NCBI GenBank assembly: GCA_023078685.1
Contig: JALGAS010000014.1
Location: forward strand, 360,937-424,936
Length of the DNA: 64,000 nt
Direction of reading: 5' to 3'
Origin: Neopestalotiopsis rosae
Lineage: Eukaryota > Ascomycota > Sordariomycetes > Amphisphaeriales > Sporocadaceae
The notes under the pieces were generated by a model. The model made no database searches. It was not told the origin of the DNA and saw nothing but the letters and a program-made list of their open reading frames with translations. The position numbers and the translations under genes were made by a program. This document shows positions 11,663-22,405 of the stretch, piece by piece (the first letter of the stretch is position 1; every line of letters starts with the position of its first letter).

Positions 11663-13979
11663 ATGGACGATCATTCGCACGACGACTTGTCCGACTCATC
11701 TAACGATGGGATTGGCAACATACTCAATACACTCACTCCATCCGGTCCTCCCCTTTTGGGGCCCCTCTCTCTCGCCTCTCTCAGTGAAATGAATGAGGGA
11801 GCTCATGTTTCTAATGACGAGTTTGATAATGAAGACGATGAGTCTGGTTACGGCAACGACGAGCCCGGTAACGACGACGATGAGTTTGGTAATGACGATG
11901 CAATCGAGGATTATTATGGTAACGACTACGAGGATGAAGACAGCGACGACATCATCACCATTCACGATCTCGTCAATCCAGGGAATACCCAGACGGAGCA
12001 AAACTCGAGTGGAACAGCTTGTGAGTGGCACTGGAAGATTTCTCCCCCAAATGAACTAGCTTCTTGGCCCTGTTTCTCGGATATGCAAACCACTGTCTCC
12101 CATCTTTCTTTCTTATCCTTGTTCAACACTTTAGTGCCACCTTCTTCTCTCTTCACCATTAACACAAGACTAGTCGTCACTACCTCTGGAGACACAGGAT
12201 ACTGACCAGCCTCATAGCTACAATACCTCATGCTGAGAAGGCTACCCCGCGTGAGCCCAAGTTCGGCGATGATGCGAAGTCAGGACTGAGTTTTTGCCCG
12301 TTCGGACTCATCGAGAAGTATCCTCAACGAGATATCAAGGAGCCTGAGAAGGTGCGTACTCTCTAACTATGATGATTGTTCGTTGTCTGACATTGAATTT
12401 TCTAGGTCGCCATGTGGTTCCGAGACAACATCTTTACGGCTCGCGAATGGGATCTGTGAGTTACACTTCGTTGTCTCCATCCTACCAAGCTCATCCTGTC
12501 CACCGCGTATCGTGCTATTTGGTCACGTCCTGGTTTGTATCGAACATCTACACAAACGCTGATGCTTGTATTTCTTTACAGTTATTGCATCTCTAATCCA
12601 TATGGCAAGAAGGATCATATACTCATGGTGCCGACCGAACAATTTGAGCGTATGATTGCAGATGCCAAGAGTCGACTCGGTCTCAATCTTGATATTCCCA
12701 CCGATCCCAGATCAGCCTTCTACACTGTCTTTGATGGTCCCATTTTGCCTCGCTTCGTTCGCAAAGTTCACAGTGAAACTGACCTGAACGATGCCACTCA
12801 ACTTCTGAAGCTACTCAAGCTGGAAAATATGGTTGAAGATGGTTCTGGCAAGGCTGTTTTGGCATATGGCGAGAAGGTAAAGCTCATTTACAATCGTCTG
12901 AGCCACTTAACCAGCAAGGCCGAAAAGAAGGAAAAGAAGCGCCTCAAGGCAGTCGCCCGTCAGAAGGGATGGGGCCAGGAAATGAAGCGAGCACAGCGCT
13001 ACCTTGGTATGCGTTCCAAGACCGTATTCGGCTTTGATGAGCAGTCGCCTTTTGCCACTGATGATGGTAAGTGTTGGAGACAGACAAATTCTGTCATCGA
13101 TATACTTGCTGATGTTCGTCGTTTTCCGGGAATTCAAGGTCTTCCATTGCAGAATGTCCACACTCCTTATCCGATGGAGTCCATGGTCCGCCTGATCGCC
13201 TTCGACGTTGAGGCTTATGAACTTAGCTCAGACATAATCACAGAGATTGGTCTTGCCATCCTCGACACACAATCCGTCCTGAACTCCGATCCTATTGAGA
13301 CGTCGAGGGTTGACTGGAACAAGCTCATTGAGACTCACCATCTCCGCATTGTGGAGCACAAGTCCTTTGTCAATAAGTCATGGGTGAAGGGATGCCCCGA
13401 GAAATTCCTTTTTGGGTAAGTGATGCCGCAATCTGGAGTTAGGGAGATGATCATCTAATGCAAGCAACAGTACCAGCGAGTTTGTTAGCCTGAAAGACGT
13501 TTCCCGTCGCCTCTTGGACCTGATTCGCGGCGATGAGACCTTTGTCCTAGTCGGCCATGATGTCGGTAGTGATATCAAGTATTTTGAAGATCTAGGAATC
13601 CAGCTTCGGGGCCTACCCGGGTACCATGACGAAGTTGACACCAGAAATATCTTTCGCCACGCGCAGCGCTGCAATGACGGCAGGGCGCTCGAGTTCTTGT
13701 GCCGGGAGCTGAGTGTATCCCCCGCAACTCATTTCCACAATGCCGGAAATGATGCCGTCTACACTATGCATTGCTTGCTCACAATGGTTCTCCGCAAGTC
13801 GGCTGGTGAGAAGATCACAAATTCGGAAAGAGATGGCTGGGACCCTGCCGGAGAGTAAGTCGAAGCCAATTATTATGATATGCGATATTCAACCTTTGCT
13901 GACGAATACGCCCAGTCCTCGCGATTGGAGTGATGGCCAGGAGGACGACGGCGGTCTTCCCCTCGCTCTCAGGACATGA
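11663..13979 (+). CDS. Gfd2/YDR514C-like DEDDh 3'-5' exonuclease-fold protein (possibly QIP-related)
   Basis: Predicted 583-residue protein with a C-terminal ribonuclease-H-like exonuclease fold. Inferred exons are 11663-12020, 12218-12351, 12406-12455, 12582-13066, 13139-13415, 13471-13854 and 13916-13979. The N-terminus is very acidic with Asn/Asp/Gly runs (about residues 50-105). A conserved segment SFCPFGLIEKYPQRDI is followed by WFRDNIFTAREWDLYC. The DEDDh set is complete: Asp365 and Glu367 in AFDVEAYE, Asp465 in VGHDVGSD, then His524 and Asp529 in HNAGNDA. This supports a real nuclease rather than a dead fold. Yeast Gfd2 is linked to mRNA export, and the Neurospora quelling nuclease QIP has a related domain; which one this matches cannot be settled here. 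The intron 13067-13138 is 72 nt, keeps frame and lacks a stop, so a retained form is possible. Confidence 0.82.
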
Positions 13980-14392
13980 AGGAATGAGCAAGTTGCACAC
14001 GGATGCCGTCTATCCTCAATTTTCAACCGCATACGTACTGCACTGGCGAGAAAAGGAGACAGCGTATAGGATGGTGATTCAATATCGTCACCACACCATC
14101 AGAAATGCGCCTGGTTCGTATAAATCGCTTTGTATGTTTTTGAGAAGAGAGTTCGCCCGAGTAGGCAATAGTAGTTTTCCAGATAGCGAATATAGACTCA
14201 TGGCCATGAACCAGAAAACACCCATTTATCATGCAATATGACCCCAAAAGTCTTCCGTAAACGCCGTCGCTTTGTACATGCCAACCCTGGATGTTGTTGT
14301 TGTACAAAATATTTACACATCGCTCGTCCCCTCCATCAGCGCACTGACTCGTACATCGTAGTATTCATGGAATGCTCGTCGTAGTGCCATAA
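13980..14392. other. Convergent intergenic region
   Basis: About 410 bases between the stop codons of convergent genes. It is moderately AT-rich and should hold both 3' untranslated regions. Nothing else is seen. Confidence 0.45.
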
Positions 14393-14852
14393 TCACGAGT
14401 TCTTTTCGAGAAACTCTTTTGCTTCGTTGACCTTTGTCGCCAAATACGGGCTACCGCCTCGATCAGGGTGGTTGAGCAGCATGAGGTTTCGGTGCTGCTT
14501 GCGGATCTTGTCTTTAGTAATGGCGCGCTCACTGTCGATATGTGTTAGTCGTTTGCTGCTTATTTTCTCGGTCCATTCCAGAAAGACCCATTATAGGTAG
14601 TCGTACTTGAGAGACAGAATGAGGGAAGCCTCGCGCTTGTTCATTTTGGGCTCAAAACCGCCCTTGTAGAAAGCCTTGCCCAAGGCGCTGACACCGCCGC
14701 GCGATCGCCTCCAAGCGACAACTCCTGCTCGGCCCTGTATAAGATGGTTAGTTGGTGGTGTTCGTGGATCGTCTTGATGCTTCGGGATGCAGAGTACGTA
14801 CGAGGAAAGCGGCGACTGCGACTCCGGCTCCGATGGCTAATGTTGAGGCCAT
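14393..14852 (-). CDS. PAM18: Mitochondrial import motor J-protein Pam18/Tim14
   Basis: Pam18 (Tim14) sits in the inner mitochondrial membrane and stimulates the ATPase of matrix Hsp70 to drive protein import through TIM23. Inferred minus-strand exons are 14802-14852, 14607-14734 and 14393-14531, giving 105 residues, the short form usual in filamentous fungi. A membrane anchor ([17 protein letters not shown], residues 1-17 and a little beyond) is followed by the matrix segment with [15 protein letters not shown]. The J-domain has the invariant HPD at residues 81-83 within [14 protein letters not shown], and ends [12 protein letters not shown]. Both introns carry a perfect CTAAC branch site. 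Transcription diverges from RLP24, with a shared 550-base promoter interval. Confidence 0.95.
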
Positions 14853-15401
14853 GTTTGTTGATTGATGTGGTATTATATTTAGGGTGTATGGGGGAGGGAG
14901 GAGAAAAAGGAATTGCCTCTATCGCCAAATGATCGATCGCTTCGGAATCTGGGGGAATACCTGCGCAGACGGCGACAAGCGGCTCTTGGAAGGACCGATG
15001 AATTTCTAGACGCACGGGCCCGATCAATGGCGAGAAGACGGATGGTAGAGTTTTTCCGCTGACCAATAAGAGGGAGGGGCAGAGTACAGAGCCAGCCCAC
15101 TTCGCGCCGCCCGCCCCACGCCCAAGCCGCTTCTCTCCCTTATCGATTGCGAAAGTTTGGGAAGGGTCTCCTCCAAAATTTTTGGTCTGGCTTCTTACAT
15201 GGGCAAAAAAACAGCCATAGCTAAACTTTTGGTTCGGTTAGCAAAGAGGGAGAAAAAAAAAGTGCAGCCAATCCAACTCTCATTGCACGACACGCCGTCG
15301 GCAAGAACTGCTCACATATACACCGACGACAAGCCGGCACAAATAACCCGACAATATCGACATAATTCCCAGTTGACAAACTTGTTGGAAACGTCGCGAC
15401 A
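14853..15401. promoter_or_regulatory. Shared divergent promoter of PAM18 and RLP24
   Basis: The 549 bases between the two start codons must contain both promoters. Purine-rich stretches (for example around 15243-15260) and several CG-rich patches are visible, but I do not assign a specific factor site. The RLP24 leader runs to the ATG at 15402. Confidence 0.4.
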
Positions 15402-16275
15402 ATGGTTAGAATCGAGACCTGCTACTTCTGTAGCCGACCGGCCTATCCCAGCAAGGTGAGGATTTCTTCGACATGATTTTCAGGTGTTATGATGGGATTT
15501 CGAAAGAGAGAGGGCGAAAGAGAGAAGAAAAGAGGCACGGCACGAGAGAAAGCAGTTAAACTAATCCGACGATTTCTCTATGTAGGGTATTACTTTTATT
15601 CGCAACGACGCCAAGCAGTTCCGCTTCTGCCGCTCGAAATGCCACAAGAACTTCAAGATGAAGCGCAACCCGCGTAAGCTGGCGTGGACAAAGTCGTTCC
15701 GCAAGGCCGCCGGCAAGGAGATGACTGTCGACTCTACCCTCCAGTTTGCCCAGCGTCGCAACGTCCCCGTGCGGTACAACCGCGACCTGGTTCAAAAGTA
15801 CGTCCTCTTGCTCCTTGTACACGAACTTCTGCTTTCCTCTGGAAGCAGAAGGACGGTCGTGTACAGTTGTATCGCAATCCTCTGAAGCAGATTTACTGAC
15901 TACCCACCAAAAAACAGGACCCTCAAGGCCATGGAGCGTATCCAGGAAATCAGAAGCAAGCGCGAGAGAGTCTTTTACCGCAAGCGCATGGCCGGCAAGC
16001 GCGCCAGAGAGCTCGCCGACGCCCGCAAGCTGGTCCAGACCCACAGCCACCTGCTGCCCAGGCTGCGCGGCAGCGAGAAGCGGAGACTGGCGCTGGAGCA
16101 GGGCCTCAGCCAGGAGGAGATTGCCCGCATCGAGGAGCAGAACATTCTCGGCACCGAGACCAACAAGGTCTTTGGCAAGGAGAAGATTCGCCAAAAGGTC
16201 AGGACGGACGGCGGCGTCGAGTTTGCCCCCGAGGAGGCCGACGAGACCATGGAGGTCGACGACGACTCGGAGTAA
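15402..16275 (+). CDS. RLP24: 60S ribosome-assembly factor Rlp24 (L24e-like)
   Basis: Rlp24 occupies the L24 site on pre-60S particles in the nucleolus and is exchanged for ribosomal protein L24 in the cytoplasm by the Drg1 ATPase. Inferred exons are 15402-15455, 15586-15797 and 15918-16275, giving 207 residues, the usual length. The zinc ribbon has Cys7 and Cys10 (CYFC) and Cys33 and Cys37 (FCRSKC). The L24e core continues with [19 protein letters not shown], then [16 protein letters not shown]. The long basic C-terminal helix (residues 90-185) and acidic tail ([10 protein letters not shown]) distinguish Rlp24 from true L24. The second intron (15798-15917) contains a strong two-part hairpin, listed separately. 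Introns have CTAAT and CTGAC branch sites. Confidence 0.95.
15815..15866 (+). other. Long two-part hairpin inside RLP24 intron 2
   Basis: The outer arm GTACACGA (15817-15824) is perfectly complementary to TCGTGTAC (15857-15864), with two more possible pairs outside. The inner arm CTTCTGCTT (15826-15834) is perfectly complementary to AAGCAGAAG (15843-15851). An asymmetric internal loop (one base against five) and an eight-base apical loop complete it. The hairpin sits between the 5' splice site and the CTGAC branch site at 15896-15900. Read directly from the sequence; any regulatory role is inference. Confidence 0.75.
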
Positions 16276-17307
16276 ACAATATGACAACAACAGCAAAGGG
16301 CGACACAACAGAAGGAGGGGGGTCTCGTCTTTCGTGGAAACTCTGTTGTCGTACCAGAGGAACAGCAGCATCACCATCGCGACGACAAGAGCTCGAGGGC
16401 TGCTTCTTCTGGACAACATGTTCGCGGTTGATGAGAAAATTGGCGTTCTATGGATCTGCTTTGAATTGGTCTTCCGGCATTCTCATGGCGTTCAGGGAAG
16501 GGACATTTATTTTACGTACCTAGATATCTGGTCGAAAGTGAAAGAAAAAGTGAAGGAAAAAGTGGATATAATGATACACTACCTCGGACGAGGGCAAGTT
16601 TGACTATATTTCAAGCCGCGAGGATAAGTTGTTTCGTGATATGTGCTTTTGTTAGTCCCGATATCATGCTGTCCTTGTGTAATGAAATCACCGTGAAAAT
16701 GGACAGAAATGGGAAAGTGGAAACCGTCTTTTACAATGGATAAAAGGGTTTTCATTCTCATTCATATCTCTTTGATACTCATTCATATTATCAAGATCGA
16801 CTTAAGCACTCTATCGTAGCCGAAAGTCGGTTTCAGTCACAACGAAGCAAGAGGGCGTAACTTGATTAGAAAAATCGTGTTTCTCTCATTGCCCTGGAGT
16901 ATTGGCATACGTATCGTCCTTTGTCTCTTGGGCCGGCCCTCGGTCAGCTGTACTATATAACCTCGAAGTGTACAAGTTGCTGGCGGCTTGACCAAGGTTG
17001 AAGCATCGCAGACCGTCATCCATCTCACGACGCTCTCCCTATACCACTTTGTGATTCGACCAAAGCTGCCCACACCAGCCAACAGCAGAGTTGTCCCATA
17101 TTTCAGGTCCAGAGTAATGGTGCTTCGTGACGCTCTCTGCCCTTCCGGCGGCGATACCGTGCCAGCTGGGCCATACATGGCAGAGCCTCATCATCGTACG
17201 CGGTCATTCTCCTTTCAAACCCTCCCGTGACATCAATAGGTATATTCCACCCCTTCAAGCTTCCAGGTACCCCCACCCAAAGAAACAGAGAGAGACAGAG
17301 AGAGTTC
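16276..17307. other. Convergent intergenic region between RLP24 and the PAR32-like gene
   Basis: About 1.0 kb between two convergent stop codons. The longest frame (113 codons, 16837-17178 minus) shows no domain and is most easily read as 3' untranslated sequence. An imperfect tandem (GTGAAAGAAAAA then GTGAAGGAAAAA, about 16538-16561) is seen. Confidence 0.45.
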
Positions 17308-17976
17308 TCACGACTCCTCAAACCCCTTCATGCCCGCGCCCCGTCCATGAGGCTGCACGCGCGTGTGCGCCCGCCCGGGCTCCTTGAGGCCCGCCCGCAC
17401 GTCGTCGAATATGTGCTTGTCGAGCGCCTCCCGCCTCTTGCGCTCCTGCTCCTCGTCGACGATCCGGCGCTCGGCCTCGCTGGGTCCGCTGCCCCAGTTG
17501 CCCGCGCCGCCCCGGCCGCTCAGCCGTGGCGGCGGGGGCGCATCGGTGTCTTGTTGTTGCTGTTGGCGCTGGACAAATGACTGGTTGCCCGTCGAGTGGA
17601 CGGTGGGAGGGCGCGGCTGGGCGTGCTGTCGGATGGACGGCTCCGTCCTTCCTCCTCCGACCTCTGCCTCTGCAGCCGCCGCCGTCTCGGGGTCGATAAA
17701 GTTGCCGGCTCCACCACGACCCGTCCTGACGCCGTAGACCGTCTGCTGCTGCTGCTGTTGCGCGTTATCACTGGCAGCAGCACTGCTGTTGTGCGTCGGC
17801 GGCTGTTGGTGCTGCTGCTGCTCGACCGCGGGGTCGGACGGCAGCTCGTCGGCCGGGGCGGGCTTTTGCGCCTCGACGTCGTCGTTGGCGGTTTGCGCCA
17901 GGTGCTCCTCCACGTCTTTTTGCGAGTAAAAGTTGCCGGCGCCGCCGCGGCCGACTTTGCGGTACACGTCTCCCAT
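17308..17976 (-). CDS. PAR32-like protein with three GRGGAGN motifs (DUF3602)
   Basis: Single-exon frame of 222 residues with the DUF3602 signature. The motif GRGGAGN occurs three times, at residues 9-15, 86-92 and 154-160, each followed by an aromatic or Phe/Trp residue. The rest is low-complexity: Gln runs at about residues 53-58, 73-78 and 138-142, a proline run, and a charged helix near residues 167-195 (EAERRIVDEEQERKRREALD). Yeast Par32 is a disordered phosphoprotein that inhibits the ammonium transporters Mep1 and Mep3 under TORC1 and Npr1 control. Whether this protein does the same is inference from the shared motif. The start at 17976 is the only ATG that keeps the first motif near the N-terminus, as in the family. 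Confidence 0.88.
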   Translation of the reverse strand: MGDVYRKVGRGGAGNFYSQKDVEEHLAQTANDDVEAQKPAPADELPSDPAVEQQQHQQPPTHNSSAAASDNAQQQQQQTVYGVRTGRGGAGNFIDPETAAAAEAEVGGGRTEPSIRQHAQPRPPTVHSTGNQSFVQRQQQQQDTDAPPPPRLSGRGGAGNWGSGPSEAERRIVDEEQERKRREALDKHIFDDVRAGLKEPGRAHTRVQPHGRGAGMKGFEES

Positions 17977-20900
17977 TATTCTCCCTTTTCTTTCTCTGAT
18001 TTAGGGGCACCCCTTGGTCCAAGATGCAAGAAGTGAGAATAGGAAGAAGAAGAAGCAACGACTTTTTGCGCGAACGAGAGGGGTTGCGTTTAGAAAAGAA
18101 TCTTGTTTCTTTTTCTTGTTTGCCGTGAAGGGTTCTTGTCACGAGGGCACGAGGTCATGTACTCTGTATGTATGGTATCGCTAATCTTTGGGGGCTGAAT
18201 AAACCTTGTGTGTCACGAGAAAAAGGCAAGTGCGGTAGTGAAGTAATAATTATTTGTTGTAGATATGATCTTTCTTTTGAGAGAGAAGAATCCCAAGTGT
18301 ATGAATGACCTTTTGGATGTTTGACCGTAGGAACATGTGAGGTCATACAGGATGGAATAGGTAGGTAGCTTGTTTCGATTGTCTGGGAGCAATTATGCAG
18401 CTTCGTAGGGAGGAAACATAAGATGCATTGCTTGAATGGTCTGGCTAAAACAGGCCCCAATGAATGCCAAGACCAGATCGCGGGGCAAGCAGAAAAGCGG
18501 CAGTCGGTACTGAAACCACGCACCAGACTCCAGACCCAGCCCATCCTTACTTACCCAAGCTGTATTACAGTACCTACTCTGTAGATCTGGCGCCCGTACG
18601 AGCTACAGTGCTGAGCATGACAGAGTAAAGGAATAAAAATAGATTTGAATTTTATTTGGGCCATGTTTTGAGCTTGAATTTACATCTTTGAATTTCTGGC
18701 TTGTGTTCTTTGTTTTGATACTGCAGTGAGTAGCTAGTATTTGCACCACTTTCCAATGACGGGATCAAGCCACGGACGGGGGATCCAGGGACGGAGAGAG
18801 AAAATCAAAGACTCGACAAATATTCTGACAATAGCCCAATCATGTTCCCATTCGTCCTTTCTGTGCAACCCGCCAACTTGCAGCCGGTCAACAATAAATC
18901 TGTAAGTTGACGAGCATCGGAGCGCCGAGACATGCATTCGCATTCCGCGACAGGGAAACCCCCCATACGTCATTGAGGGGGCCTGTGGGCTTGCGTTTCA
19001 ACATCCCCACCGTCCACTGTGGAGCGCGGCGCAACAAAAAAGTTGTCGTGAGATGTTCCCATGTTTTGGGAAGTTTTGGGAAGAAAGCAATCAAGAGCCC
19101 CCATTAGCGGGGGAAGTTGCTCTTCTTGGATTCGCCCTGGTCAGTGTTCCACCGATGCCATGAGTAAGGTAAGTGGTAATAGGATAGAAAGATAGGGATT
19201 AATCAGTATTTCCCTCTCCTTTCTCATTCATACCAATGATTGATCCTCTCAAGGGGCGTGAAGATAGTATCCAGGTAGGCGACGAGAGTGAGTCATCTAT
19301 CTACGCGTACTAGAATGATCGAAAGATAGATCGAAAAGATAGTAACAGAATAGGAAAGGGAGGCTGGTTCTCGATTGATTATTTGTCAAAAATAACAAAG
19401 ATAATCGGAAAACAAGGCTTCAACATCGGGGTGGAAGAAATACCCGCAACTCTGAATTTAAGTGGTTCAAGCAACAAAGTCGCACGGCAGGGAGTTCCCT
19501 TGTGTCGAACAATCTTTAGCTGGTAATCACATGTTTTCCATATCACTCACTCACTGCAAAAAGTGAGGACGCGCAAAAGAGAAGACAGCTCAACAAAAAG
19601 GCAAAATCCATGGTGAGGGAGTTTCATGTTATATACACATGGTACTACACATATGTATGCTGCGAGAGAAAGACAAAACAAGGGCTGAGCTATATACAGA
19701 CAGACTTGTTTACAGTATCCGTATGCAATGTGTCCAGCAGGATTCTTCTTACTTACATGGTAGGTATGCAGTGGGTGCGCGTAACTTGTGACATGTAACA
19801 TGAAGAAACGGAGCAGACATACATAACCATAAGCTGGCATGGACAGGCTTGCAAAGGCTTGCTGGCTTACGGGACCAGGCTCAGCTCCGTACCTGCAGAA
19901 TCCCATTGACCATTTAGTGAGTAGCACAACCTTATTCTAACAAATTAGAAAGTGGTGGTCGAAATTCGAACAACATACAAATCAAGGACTATTTTCAAGG
20001 CTTGGAATGGCCCAGGAAGCTGAAAAAAAAAAGCAGGTTGATCAATCTTGGCGATGGCTCTCAGGTCGCAGGGAAGACAACATCACAAGACGGGCAGTTC
20101 CAGTTTGGTTGCTTACTATGGGACCCATTTCGAGGTACTTGAAGCTGTACATTCAAGATACATCTGACACTCAATTCTCTCTCTTTCCAACATGGAAAAT
20201 ATGCCCAGTCCAATCCTCTGCAGATGAGCGGGGAATTTCTTGCAGCCGCGGATAGGGCAGTGTCGATCATTGGTGTGCAACTCCCAGTCAGCAATGCTAC
20301 ATGTACACAGTAGTACGTACAGTAGGCTGGGTAGTTTCAGGAACCAAAGCACATTTGGCACAGCGCCCACTGTCCGCTCTTGTTCCTCTCATGGAGGAGC
20401 GTGATGAGTATCAAAACTGATCCAATATGAGCCCAACTTACACTATCATAAACCACTACGATCAACACACGTGAGGAGAGATGGCCCCTCCCCCGGAGCC
20501 TCACCGCTCGTTGTAACTGGCCCAAGCTGGTGGGAAAAAATGTTCACTAATATTATATAGTTATAGTCCTCTGTCAAGCGGAGTACGACGACGGGCGACG
20601 ACAATCCGGCTCGCTCGGTATGACAGTCAGCCGCCCGCCCAAATGGATCATACGCCAAGAATGACACTTTTTTGTATCTTTTTGCTGCCTGTTCTCCTCG
20701 CCGAAAAAAAAAAAAAGTCCATTGCGTACACGATCCAACTCAGCCATGACGACGATGTGGTACCGAAACGGTTCTCGCGAAATATCAGTCTATACACTAA
20801 TAAAATATACTTTGTAAGTATTTGGGAACACGACTAGTCAAGATACTCCCCTGCGGATACATGATATATAATATCGCATGGCCATCAAGTTCACGATGGT

Positions 20901-21304
20901 TTCCTTTGCGACTGCGCTTTGGTCACAATGACGTCAGCGGGAACTCGCTAAATAGAAAGCCAAAATCGACTCCGCTTAGTAGTACATAGGGTGTTTCTTC
21001 CAATTGTGACCCAACAGAACGGACGCGGGACCGAGACTATTCTACCGACTCTCACCATACATGGTAGTGTGGTTATGGGGTTTCCTGTTGGACATTGAAG
21101 AATACCTACACACAAGGTACGAAAAACAAAGCAGTATAGTTGCTGGGGATTATCCAACCCAGTGGTCTGAGATTATCTGATTGGTGCTGGCGCTAGCATA
21201 TAGAGCCAGAGGGCCCAAGTATCGTGCACGTAGTACTTTTTCAAGTATGGGGGAGTGTTTGTTCGACCATGGGAAAACCCGTTGAATCGCAAAAAGACCA
21301 CATA

Positions 21305-21316
21305 CACACACACACA
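21305..21316. repeat. (CA)6 microsatellite
   Basis: Six CA units in the gene-free region. Likely length-variable; no function is implied. Confidence 0.8.
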
Positions 21317-22385
21317 AACGCGCCCCCAAACTTGTTTCGGCATGATCCGTAGAGCCTACCAAAGAAACGGACCGGCGGGTGCGCACAGGTTGTTTAGATC
21401 GGTAATCCGCTCTGTTTAAAGTCGCACAATCCGAGTCGTGCCTCTTCTAGCCAACTTGACATGCGCTATGTTACAGGGACTGTTTTGGAGTCTCTAGGTT
21501 ACCTACTTACACTACAAAGTGCGTCCGCCTGCAAAGTGCGTCCGCATTTTTTATTTAGAGTTTGCGACAAGGGCAAACAGGACGGGCTGATCGGCTCTGC
21601 GGTTGGGATGGTAGGCAACAGGAAGAGTTGTGAGGGGAGAGAGAGGGCAGGGGGAGAAACACAACAGCGACAAGCCACACGGGCAGACTAGCAAAGCCCT
21701 GCCTGGTTGTCGATTTTTAGGCGCGTGTGTTGGGGAGAGGATAGAGAACGAGGCATTCCAAGGATTCCGGGACAGTGGTAAGCCACGGGACGGCCGCGTG
21801 ATATATTAATGCCAGTCATGGGGGAGACATGATGGTGTGCAACTTTGTTTTCTGTGGCACATCGGAGCGACGATCTCTCGGTCCAGATCAGTCTAAAATA
21901 GTAAGAAGGGGAAAAAAAAATGTTTAGAATGCTTGTTGCGATAATGAAACACTCAAGTCACTGACTCTTTCACAATTGAGAAGGGGGAAAAACTTGCAAC
22001 TGAAAAGGTTATGTAAGTTGTGTTGTTGTCTTTGACAACGACTCGCGGATTTTGCGCAAATTGACCAGCTAAGATAATTTTTTTTTCTCTTTCTGTCTCC
22101 TTGCTTACCGTCAGACTTGATGACGACCGCCTCAATTGAGACTATTGAAAAGAAGAAAACACAACATGGCAAACTACTGCATAGTTCAAGAGGTTCCTGG
22201 CTTGCATATACACTACTCAATTGCTGTGTCCACGTTTCGCTTTGCCTAGGTAACAACTTCTCGTGCCGAGCGGGAGGGCGCCATTACGACGATTGTTGTT
22301 CCCGAGCTGCAGTTGGAGAGGAAAGAAGATAGGTAGCCAAGCTCACACGCCATTGACCTGTACCGTACATGGTAGAAACCAGAAG

Positions 22386-22405
22386 CCCCCCCCCCCCCCC
22401 CCCCC
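22386..22405. repeat. Homopolymer run of 20 C
   Basis: Twenty consecutive C followed by alternating CT. Such a run is prone to slippage and to assembly or sequencing error, so its length is uncertain. Confidence 0.85.

Noticed and set aside
16837..17178. 113-codon minus-strand frame next to the PAR32-like gene
   Set aside because: It lies directly downstream of that gene's stop and has no motif; best read as 3' untranslated sequence.
18155..18544. 129-codon minus-strand frame just upstream of the PAR32-like gene
   Set aside because: No domain or conserved composition; it falls in the probable promoter of the PAR32-like gene.
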